NCBI GenBank assembly: GCA_038227045.1
Contig: JBBRQD010000050.1
Location: forward strand, 1 to 38,049
DNA from: JANXLS01 sp038227045
GTDB lineage: Bacteria; Planctomycetota; SZUA-567; H5-PLA8
Length of the DNA stretch: 38,049 nucleotides
Reading direction: 5' to 3'
The notes below the pieces were generated by a model. That model searched no databases, was not told the origin of the DNA, and was given only the letters and a program-made list of their open reading frames with translations. Below are positions 16,293-23,036 of this stretch, in pieces (position 1 is the stretch's first letter; every line of letters starts with the position of its first letter). Both the position numbers and the translations under genes were made by a program.

Positions 16293-18350
16293 ATGAGCGA
16301 CCCAGAGTCTTCAGTTCCGGCGTGCTCTGACTACGATAATTTCGTTTTCATCAGTTACGCACCCGAAGACCGCGCGACCGTCCACCCGATTCTAAAACGA
16401 TTGCACGAGGGCGGTTTTCGCGTCTGGCATCACGATGGAACTGCTTCAGCCGCGACTGTCGCCGGGCGGATCGCAGCCTGTTCGATTCTGATTGTCTTCG
16501 TCTCGAAGTGTTCGGTGGCTTCAAAAAATGTCGTTGCCGAAATCGAACAGGCCACCGGACGCGGGAAGGAAATTCTGCCGGTGCGTTTGGAGCCCGGCGA
16601 CTTTTCGGGGCCGATCGCGGCTCTCTTGAAACGAACGCCGGCCATTGAAAAGCACGCACTGAGCGACGACAACTTTCGGCGCACATTGGTCGAACGGCTC
16701 GCCGCGCGCGGCCTGAGCGCCGATTCCGCTAAAAAAGTGCGCGGCGTCATATCGACGATAGGCGAAGATTGTCCGGCGACTTTGACGGTTAATTCGAAAG
16801 GCGATGGCGACAAAACATACCCGCTCGAAAAGCCGCGCCTCGTGGTGGGACGCGATAAAAAATGCGACATTCAGCTCGACAACCTGGCGATTTCGCGCGA
16901 ACACTGCGCGTTTTCGCGGCGCGGCGAAGCGTATGTCGTCCGGGATTTGAATTCGGCCAACGGCACGTTCATCAATGGAAAAAAAATCACCGAACATTTT
17001 CTGAACGATGGCGACGAAATCGTCGTCGGCCAATTCAAACTGTTCTTTAAGAACCACGCGATGCAAACCGCGCCTAAAGCGATGCCCATTAAAGCGCCTC
17101 CGGAAGACGAGGCTTTAAATACGTACATCATGGACGGGCCGAAACTACGCCAGTCGCTGGAGCAACTGCGCTCCGGGATTCCCGCGGCCGATCAATCCGC
17201 TCCGAAGCCTGCCCAGCCGTCCGTCGCAGCCGGGGCGAAGGAAACCACACAGGTCGGAAAAAACGCTAAAAAAACAGGATCGAGCAAACCGGAGGCTCCG
17301 GCCAAAAAGAACGCCGGCGATCCCCCCGCGAATAAACCGGCGGTGGCAGCGCCTCCTACCGTCTCCGCGCCCGCAACGCTTCCCGTCGCCGCACAGCCGC
17401 CTCGTCCGGCTGCCCCTTCGTTTTCGTTCGGGTCTTTTGTCGGCGCGATAAAGTCGGGCCTTCATTCAATGGTTCCAAAAACGTCCCGAGCGAACGCTCC
17501 GAACGATGACGACTCAGTGCATTTTTCGCTCGTCTCGCCGACCGTCATGAAACCCGGATATCGGTACGCGCTGCTTGTGTGGGCGTATTTGGAATCGCAG
17601 AAGAGCCGGGTCTTGCAGTTGACGCGCGAAACGCCGAACGATCCGCACCCGCGTATCCAGACGAAAGCCGGCGGTGCCGGAGCCGGAGGGGTGCTGCTAG
17701 CACGCGGGACGCGGGTCACGGCCAGGATCATTTTTCCGGCGATGACATTGATGGAAGCGGATGACGACATCGTGTGGAACGGCACGCCGGCCAATGCGAG
17801 TTTTTCCGTGCTAGTGCCGCCGACTATCGAGCCTGGAACGCACGAAGGGAAAATTTTGTTCCTTGTCGAGGGTCTGCCTGTCGCCAAGCTCCATTTCGTC
17901 GTCACCACCGGCGGAAAACCGGGCAAAAAACGCGATGTTCAGACGCACACGCGCATCTACCGCTCGGCCTTTGCGTCATATTCCAGCGAAGACCGCAAGG
18001 ACGTGCTCGCGCGCATTCAGGGCATTCAAAAGGCGATACCCGGCTTCGACATTTTTCTCGATGTCGCGTCGCTGCGGGCGGGCGATAAATGGCAGGAACG
18101 GGTGGCCGGTGAAATCAAGAATTGCGACGTGCTTTATCTGTTCTGGTCGAAGACGGCCAGTGAATCCAAATATGTCGATTTCGAATGGCGCACGGCGCTG
18201 TCGCTGAACGGAAAGGAGCGCATCGATCCGGTGCCGCTCTCGCCGCCCGGCCTCGTGCCGCCGCCGAAGGAACTGAACGACCTGCATTTCAACGATTGGA
18301 CGCTCGCCTACATCAACAGCGAAAATTGGATGAAACAACAGTCGGAATAA
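16293..18350 (+). CDS. TIR-FHA-linker-TIR signalling protein
   Basis: The 685-residue protein has a TIR domain at about 16-140 (FVFISYAPEDRATV, then FRVWHHDG; candidate catalytic Glu in VVAEIEQ). An FHA phosphothreonine-binding domain is at about 162-252 (VVGRDKKCDIQL, SREHCAFS, NSANGTFINGK, all canonical). A Pro/Ala/Lys-rich linker (260-380) comes next. An unassigned beta-rich domain (about 408-545) contains VHFSLVSP and ALLVWAYLE. A second TIR domain (about 558-675) has SAFASYSSEDRKDV, FLDVASLRAGDKW and YVDFEWRTAL, with E631 as candidate catalytic residue. Prokaryotic TIR domains often cleave NAD+ or act as scaffolds; FHA modules dock phosphorylated partners. No signal peptide or membrane segment is seen. 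The FHA protein gene follows 21 bases later. No kinase or defence effector is visible nearby, so a defence role is only a possibility. Confidence 0.9.
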   Translation: MSDPESSVPACSDYDNFVFISYAPEDRATVHPILKRLHEGGFRVWHHDGTASAATVAGRIAACSILIVFVSKCSVASKNVVAEIEQATGRGKEILPVRLEPGDFSGPIAALLKRTPAIEKHALSDDNFRRTLVERLAARGLSADSAKKVRGVISTIGEDCPATLTVNSKGDGDKTYPLEKPRLVVGRDKKCDIQLDNLAISREHCAFSRRGEAYVVRDLNSANGTFINGKKITEHFLNDGDEIVVGQFKLFFKNHAMQTAPKAMPIKAPPEDEALNTYIMDGPKLRQSLEQLRSGIPAADQSAPKPAQPSVAAGAKETTQVGKNAKKTGSSKPEAPAKKNAGDPPANKPAVAAPPTVSAPATLPVAAQPPRPAAPSFSFGSFVGAIKSGLHSMVPKTSRANAPNDDDSVHFSLVSPTVMKPGYRYALLVWAYLESQKSRVLQLTRETPNDPHPRIQTKAGGAGAGGVLLARGTRVTARIIFPAMTLMEADDDIVWNGTPANASFSVLVPPTIEPGTHEGKILFLVEGLPVAKLHFVVTTGGKPGKKRDVQTHTRIYRSAFASYSSEDRKDVLARIQGIQKAIPGFDIFLDVASLRAGDKWQERVAGEIKNCDVLYLFWSKTASESKYVDFEWRTALSLNGKERIDPVPLSPPGLVPPPKELNDLHFNDWTLAYINSENWMKQQSE

Positions 18351-18371
18351 TGCCGGTGGAGAGTGTCGCGC

Positions 18372-19031
18372 ATGGGGCCAATCTATTGCACCGAGAGTTT
18401 GGAACGCATACCGCTCGCGTTTTTCACTCAGGGGAAAGCCATCTGGTCGGGCGGGCGGCCCTATTTGATGGAACATGCGGCCCGGCTGGGCTTGAGGCCC
18501 GACCCGGCGCCTCAAGCCGAAATCACCCCGGCGACAGGCATTTCGCCGGCGGTGAACGCCGCGCCGCCTGTCCCGAAAAACAGCGAGAAACCCGTTTCGC
18601 CGGACGCGCGCGAAGGCAAAATCGGCAAGCTGCGAAATGCGAGCGCGGCTGAAAAGCCCAAATGCGAACTGGTGATTTTGCAGGATTCAGACGGCTTGAA
18701 CAGAGCGCGACCCCCACTGCGAATCGACCTCAGCCAGTACGCCACAAAAGAAACCGCGGTCGTTCTGGGACGGGACGGGATTTGTGGAGCGGTTTTTATT
18801 TCCAACTCACGAATCTCGCGGCGGCATTGCATGATCTGGCTGGAGAGCGGCGGGGTCAAAGTCAAAGATCTGGGCTCAATAAACAGCACATTTCTCGACG
18901 GTGTTCCTTTGCCCCCCCAGCAGGAATATCCGTTTCTTCCCGGACAATTATTGACGCTGGGAGCCAAGCACAGCGCCACGCGAGTGCTGGTTGAGGTGCC
19001 GATTTCCGAGGCACACATTGAGACGGTGTAA
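18372..19031 (+). CDS. FHA-domain protein with novel N-terminal domain shared with the cNMP/ferredoxin protein
   Basis: The start is taken as ATG 18372: GGAGAG (18358-18363) lies 8 bases upstream, whereas the GTG at 18363 overlaps it. The same choice aligns MGPIYC with MRPIYC of the ferredoxin-module protein. The 219 residues comprise the shared domain (1-45; ERIPLAFFTQGKAIWSGGRP is diagnostic), a Pro/Ala linker (46-97) and an FHA domain (about 118-209). The FHA domain has VVLGRDGICGAVFI, NSRISRRHC and GSINSTFLDG; the usual NGT is NST here. It should bind phosphothreonine peptides. It is translated from the same transcript as the TIR-FHA-TIR gene and is its likely partner. The shared domain ties the pair to the redox operon on the other side of rimO. 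Confidence 0.88.
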   Translation: MGPIYCTESLERIPLAFFTQGKAIWSGGRPYLMEHAARLGLRPDPAPQAEITPATGISPAVNAAPPVPKNSEKPVSPDAREGKIGKLRNASAAEKPKCELVILQDSDGLNRARPPLRIDLSQYATKETAVVLGRDGICGAVFISNSRISRRHCMIWLESGGVKVKDLGSINSTFLDGVPLPPQQEYPFLPGQLLTLGAKHSATRVLVEVPISEAHIETV

Positions 19032-19048
19032 GAAATTAACCCCCAAAA

Positions 19049-19084
19049 ACATCCGCGATTATCCGCGTTATCCGCGGTTAAAAA
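19049..19084. repeat. Word-reiterated intergenic sequence, copy 2 (ATCCGCG words)
   Basis: It sits between the convergent FHA and sialidase-like genes. Three reiterations of the word ATCCGCG follow AACATCCGCG, joined by ATT or TT, and end in GGTTAAAAAG. It shares opening words with 3842-3887. No terminator with a T-run was seen for either flanking gene. Confidence 0.4.
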
Positions 19085-19109
19085 GCCGTTGCTGTTTGCA
19101 GTTTCAAAT

Positions 19110-20195
19110 TCATTTCGGCCATTCGCCGTTGACGATGGGAGGCAGTTCGCATTTTGCGGGATCGATGACGACGTGTTTGATTTTAGTGCGATGCCAGGTA
19201 TACGCCGCATGAATCAGCCCGTCGCTCGTCTGGATCATGCAGGGGTAGCTGTATTCGCCGGGATCTTTTTCAAGCACCAGCGCGGCGGACCATTCCTTGC
19301 CGTCTTTAGAAATCGCGATGTTGAGCGGCGAGCGGCCTTTTGGCGTGTGATTGTAGATAAGCAAATGCCGTCCGTCTTTCAGAGAGACGGCATCGGTTCC
19401 GGAATTCGGGTTGGGCAGTTGCGTCAACGCCAACGCGCTCCAAGTTGCGCCGTTGTCTTTGGAAGTGGTTTCGAAGAGCTTCCCATCGCGTGTGCGTCCG
19501 ATAGCTTGCAAATGGCCATTGGGGAGAATCAGCACGCTGGGCTGAATGGCGTTGATCGACTTGCCGCCCGGATCGGGAGCGACATCCGGCGGAGCGGCCT
19601 TTCGCCATGTCTTCCCAAGGTCCGACGAAAGTTCAAAATGCACGCGCCACTGACTCGGCGACTCGCGCGTTTCGGTGCTCGTCGGACAGAGGATATCTCC
19701 GTTGGCGAGTTGCACCGGCTTGTTCTTGATTGGTCCGAGGAAACCATCAGGAAGTTTATCGCCAACACTCCAGGTCTTGCCATCATCGGTCGATGTCCGC
19801 AGCAGCCCCCACCAAGTCGAGGGCGACGGACCGATTTTGTAGAAGAGCATCAGCGGCCCTGTCTTCGGTTGAAATAACACCGGATTCCAACACGGCACGC
19901 TTTGCCCGGTTCCACCCTGAATTCCGTTTGCGACTTCAACCGGTTCGGACCATTTTCCATCGGATTTGCGCGCAGTCCAGATGCCCACATCCGGCGCACC
20001 TTCGCGCGCCCCGCCGAACCACGCAGCAAGGATGCCGGATTTAGTTTCGACAAGCGTCGAGGCGTGGCAACTGGGGAAGGGCGCGGTGTCGAAAATGAAT
20101 TCCGAGGAGATGAAACCGGGCGGCAGCGGGGCATCGGCGGCGGAGAGCGTTCTAACAAAGAGAATGAGCAAGGCTAAAACAAAAGATTTTTTCAT
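19110..20195 (-). CDS. Secreted sialidase-like protein with BNR/Asp-box repeats
   Basis: The 361-residue protein starts with a signal peptide (MKKSFVLALLILFVRTLSA, cleavage near ADA). It folds, by family knowledge, as a six-bladed beta-propeller of the sialidase superfamily. Asp-box-type motifs (SxDxGxxW) are visible as STDDGKTW, SSDLGKTW, SKDNGATW and the degenerate SKDGKEW. PSCHASTLVE and the C-terminal YSYPCMIQTSDG / HAAYTWHR match the exo-alpha-sialidase-like group common in PVC genomes. Many of these act on other glycans, so sialidase activity is not assured. It is exported to the periplasm or beyond. It is convergent with the FHA gene and 14 bases downstream of the toxin gene stop, but probably an independent unit. 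Confidence 0.9.
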   Translation of the reverse strand: MKKSFVLALLILFVRTLSAADAPLPPGFISSEFIFDTAPFPSCHASTLVETKSGILAAWFGGAREGAPDVGIWTARKSDGKWSEPVEVANGIQGGTGQSVPCWNPVLFQPKTGPLMLFYKIGPSPSTWWGLLRTSTDDGKTWSVGDKLPDGFLGPIKNKPVQLANGDILCPTSTETRESPSQWRVHFELSSDLGKTWRKAAPPDVAPDPGGKSINAIQPSVLILPNGHLQAIGRTRDGKLFETTSKDNGATWSALALTQLPNPNSGTDAVSLKDGRHLLIYNHTPKGRSPLNIAISKDGKEWSAALVLEKDPGEYSYPCMIQTSDGLIHAAYTWHRTKIKHVVIDPAKCELPPIVNGEWPK

Positions 20196-20209
20196 AGTCC
20201 TCGCCCGGA

Positions 20210-20473
20210 TTAACCGCGATATACATCTTTGCGGTGACGTACGCGTTGAATCTCAATCACATTTTCGTTGTCGAAGATCTCATAAACAACTCGATAATCC
20301 CCGACACGAATGCGATAGCTGCGGTCTGTATCCACAAGTTTTTTGCTTCCTTGCGGCATCGGATCCGCGGGAAGCGTGCTGATCTTTTCAAGGATTCGCG
20401 CGACTACGTTATGCGGCAATTGGCGCAATTGCTTCTTCGTGACCGGCAACCACCGCAATTCAAACGATGCCAT
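20210..20473 (-). CDS. RelE/ParE-family toxin
   Basis: The 87-residue protein has the RelE/ParE pattern: an N-terminal basic helix region (LPVTKKQLRQLPHNVVARIL) and a central SYRIRVGDYRVVYEIFDNE beta hairpin. The C-terminus is EIQRVRHRKDVYRG. RelE members cleave mRNA on the ribosome and ParE members inhibit gyrase; basic residues RVRHRKD favour the RelE-type mRNA interferase but this is not certain. The start overlaps the end of the antitoxin gene by 14 bases, the usual coupled arrangement. Confidence 0.9.
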   Translation of the reverse strand: MASFELRWLPVTKKQLRQLPHNVVARILEKISTLPADPMPQGSKKLVDTDRSYRIRVGDYRVVYEIFDNENVIEIQRVRHRKDVYRG

Positions 20474-20657
20474 CGCGCTTTAACTCTGCGATAAAATCGT
20501 CGTGGGCGATGGCGGGCTCTTTTTTGGCTTCCGCAATGGCCGCCAAATCGGACATATCGGCCAATTCTTCAAGCAACTTTTCGTAATCCTCAATAGGCAG
20601 AACAACTGCCTTCTTCACGCCCTTTTCATCCGTCAAGTATTGTACTTCAGCGATCAT
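20460..20657 (-). CDS. Phd/YefM-like antitoxin
   Basis: The start is ATG 20657, preceded by AGGAG 8 bases upstream. A longer frame beginning at 20711 lacks a ribosome binding site and would read through the upstream palindrome. The 65-residue product has an N-terminal strand-rich part (AEVQYLTDEKGVKKAVVLPI) with EDYEKLLEELADM, as in Phd/YefM antitoxins. An acidic, flexible C-terminal half would wrap the toxin. It precedes and overlaps the toxin gene by 14 bases. Autoregulation is expected from the family. Confidence 0.85.
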   Translation of the reverse strand: MIAEVQYLTDEKGVKKAVVLPIEDYEKLLEELADMSDLAAIAEAKKEPAIAHDDFIAELKRDGIV

Positions 20658-20683
20658 GTTGATTTCTCCTTCACCGGAGGATC

Positions 20684-20709
20684 GGAACAGCGGAAAATAC
20701 CGCTGCTCC
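20684..20709. promoter_or_regulatory. Hairpin/palindrome upstream of the toxin-antitoxin pair
   Basis: GGAACAGCGG and CCGCTGCTCC pair at 9 of 10 positions around an AAAATA loop. It lies 27 bases upstream of the antitoxin start and 15 bases past the ilvD stop. No T-run follows on the minus strand, so it may be either a weak terminator for ilvD or an operator for toxin-antitoxin autoregulation. Confidence 0.4.
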
Positions 20710-20723
20710 ACACCGCTTTCATT

Positions 20724-22406
20724 CTACCACGTCACCGCCCCTTTGCTCGACGAACTCACCGTCCGCGCGTATTTCGCCAGCACGCCGCGCTTTTCGCGAA
20801 TTTCCGGCTTTGTCCACGCGGCCTTGCGCTTTTTCCATTCGGCGTCCGTGAGCTTCGCGTTCAAACTCTTTGTTTCCGCGTCGATGGTCACGAGGTCGCC
20901 GTCCTTCAACAGGCCGATCGGACCGCCCACCCATGCTTCCGGCGATATGTGGCCCACGACCAAGCCGTGCGTGCCGCCGGAGAAACGGCCGTCGGTGATT
21001 AACCCGATGCTCTCGCCCAAACCCTGCCCGACCAGCGCGGCCGTCACCGCCAGCATTTCTCTCATGCCTGGCCCGCCCACCGGACCTTCGCCGCGGATCA
21101 CCACCACGTCGCCGGCTTTAATCTTTCTTTTCTGGATCGCGTCGAAACAATCTTCTTCGCTGTCGTACACCTTGGCCGGCCCGGTCATGCTGCGCTTCTT
21201 CAGACCCGCGACTTTGGCGACCGCGCCCTCCGGGGCCAGGTTGCCGTGGAGAATGACGATGTGCCCGGTCGGGTGCATCGGCGCATCAATGGGCTTGATG
21301 ACGCTCTGCTTGCGCTTGTAGATGCTTGTGACGTCCTTCAAATTTTCCGCCAGCGTTTTGCCCGTGACGGTCATGCAGTCGCCGTGCAGGAAACCGGCAT
21401 CGAGCAGCGCTTTCAAGACCGCAGGCGTCCCGCCTCCTCGATGCAGGTCGTTCATGACGTAGCGCCCGCCGGGTTTGAGATCCGCGAGATGCGGCACTTT
21501 CGCGCCGAGGCGGTCGAAATCTGCGAGCGTCCATTCGACTTCCGCTTCGTGGGCGATTGCCATGAGATGCAGCACGGCGTTCGTCGATCCGCCCAGCGCG
21601 AGCACGAATGTGTACGCGTTCTCCAGCGACTTGCGGGTGATCAAATCGCGCGGTCGAATGTTCTTTTCTATCAAACTGATCAGCGCCTTGCCGGCCATGA
21701 AGGATTCGCGTTCCTTGTGCGCGCTCACCGCCGGATTGCTCGCACCGTAAGGAAGCGAGAGGCCCAGTGCTTCAATCGCGGAACTCATCGTGTTGGCCGT
21801 GTACATGCCGCCGCACGAGCCGGCGCCGGGGCACGATTCGCTCTCGATTTTGTAGACGCCTTTTTCGTCCAGCTTGCCGGCCTGAAACTGCCCTACGGCT
21901 TCGAATATCGAGACGATGTCGAGGTCCGCGCCGTTCTCCGCCGTGCCGGGCAGAATGCTGCCGCCGTAGACGAAGATGCTGGGAATATTGAGCCGCGCCA
22001 TGGCCATGACGCAGCCGGGCATGTTCTTGTCGCAGCCGCCGAATGCGAGCAGCCCGTCGTGGTTCATGCCGCCGCAGACGACTTCGATGCTGTCGGCGAT
22101 GACTTCGCGGGAGACCAGCGAATAGCGCATGCCTTGATGGCCCATCATGATGCCGTCGCTGGCCGTGGGTGCGCCGAAAATCTGCGGCACACCCCCACCG
22201 GCTCGAATACCTTCGATGCCTTTGCGCGCGAGGCGGTCGAGGTGCGCGTTGCACGGTGTGATGTCGCTGTGCAGCGAGGCTACGCCGATCATCGGCTTTG
22301 AGAAGTCGTCGTCGAGAAATCCGACGGCTCGCAGCATCGCCCGATTTGGCGCGCGACCCATGCCGCCGGTGGTCATCTTGCTTTTGGAATTCTGATCGTG
22401 TGCCAT
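20724..22406 (-). CDS. ilvD: Dihydroxy-acid dehydratase
   Basis: IlvD converts 2,3-dihydroxy-isovalerate and 2,3-dihydroxy-3-methylvalerate to the 2-keto acids of valine and isoleucine synthesis. It uses an Fe-S cluster and Mg. The 560-residue length is normal for the family. The cluster cysteines C52 (SDITPCNAH), C125 (GGCDKNMPGC) and C198 (CPGAGSCGGMYTANTM) are in place. The C-terminal domain has GEGPVGGPGMREML and DGRFSGGTHGLVVGHISPEA, which includes the catalytic Ser region. It is cytoplasmic. No other branched-chain amino acid gene is adjacent and no leader peptide or T-box was seen upstream. GAGG lies about 10 bases before the ATG. Confidence 0.97.
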   Translation of the reverse strand: MAHDQNSKSKMTTGGMGRAPNRAMLRAVGFLDDDFSKPMIGVASLHSDITPCNAHLDRLARKGIEGIRAGGGVPQIFGAPTASDGIMMGHQGMRYSLVSREVIADSIEVVCGGMNHDGLLAFGGCDKNMPGCVMAMARLNIPSIFVYGGSILPGTAENGADLDIVSIFEAVGQFQAGKLDEKGVYKIESESCPGAGSCGGMYTANTMSSAIEALGLSLPYGASNPAVSAHKERESFMAGKALISLIEKNIRPRDLITRKSLENAYTFVLALGGSTNAVLHLMAIAHEAEVEWTLADFDRLGAKVPHLADLKPGGRYVMNDLHRGGGTPAVLKALLDAGFLHGDCMTVTGKTLAENLKDVTSIYKRKQSVIKPIDAPMHPTGHIVILHGNLAPEGAVAKVAGLKKRSMTGPAKVYDSEEDCFDAIQKRKIKAGDVVVIRGEGPVGGPGMREMLAVTAALVGQGLGESIGLITDGRFSGGTHGLVVGHISPEAWVGGPIGLLKDGDLVTIDAETKSLNAKLTDAEWKKRKAAWTKPEIREKRGVLAKYARTVSSSSKGAVTW

Positions 22407-23036
22407 GCCCTGTCATCCTCGCCAAATTGCAGTCAAATTACAATGCTGTGGACTCAGTTGCTTATACGGGAAGTTATGATGATTGGCAAGTAGGCGACTA
22501 TAAATGCACAGTTCGTCACAATTAATTCCATTAATTCCATTCTTGCTTTTCTCGTGATTTAGTGTATAAATATCAATGTGCAGTGGAGTGATAATTCCGG
22601 CATTGTGCGTCGCAAGGAACAACGTGCACTAAATATAAATGGTGCATAATTAAGGACTATTTTAAAAATACTGATAATCAATTCGTAGCAACGACATAAT
22701 ACAGGTGGAGAGGCTTGCGAAAAAGAGTTCTGTGAATGCCTTGTTGGGGGCATTTTTCAGTAAGCCAAATTCCAACGATGTGCACTAATGAAGGCACCAA
22801 GGTCTGCGGAGATTTAAGCAGATGCGTTTTTTAAGCTAGAAAGTGTGGCGCACGAACGAATAATTGCACGTTTTGTTCCAAATACAAATAAATTGAGCAT
22901 TTTGTGATTGATTTTGAAATTAGACGCAGGGCTCGAATTGAAGCAGTTGAAAAAAAAGAGGTGCATCGGGAATAAATTCACGTTGTCGCGCGACTAAAAT
23001 AAAGCAGAATTTCCGTTTAAACACGAGGTCTTGATA
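22407..23036. other. AT-rich gene-free region between ilvD and the giant surface-protein gene
   Basis: This is 630 bases, visibly richer in A and T than the flanking genes. It should hold the ilvD promoter (minus strand) and the giant gene's promoter (plus strand). Visible items are a tandem ATTAATTCC pair at 22521-22538 and a weak promoter-like pair TTGCTT (22543-22548) / TATAAA (22565-22570) with 16-base spacing. Nearer the giant gene there are A-rich tracts at about 22945-22960. No coding frame here has credible codon use or a ribosome binding site. Confidence 0.5.

Noticed and set aside
18363..18371. GTG at 18363 as the start of the FHA gene
   Set aside because: It overlaps the GGAGAG ribosome binding site; ATG 18372 is correctly spaced and conserved.
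16245..19031. TIR/FHA pair as a known Thoeris-type anti-phage system
   Set aside because: There is no ThsA-like SLOG/SIR2 effector or other known defence gene nearby; domain order differs from described systems.
20658..20711. ATG at 20711 as the antitoxin start
   Set aside because: The extra 18 residues would be encoded across the palindrome and the true ribosome binding site; no Shine-Dalgarno sequence precedes 20711.
19110..22406. Sialidase-like gene, toxin-antitoxin and ilvD as a genomic island
   Set aside because: No integrase, tRNA, direct repeats or clear composition shift flank them; the toxin-antitoxin pair alone is not enough.
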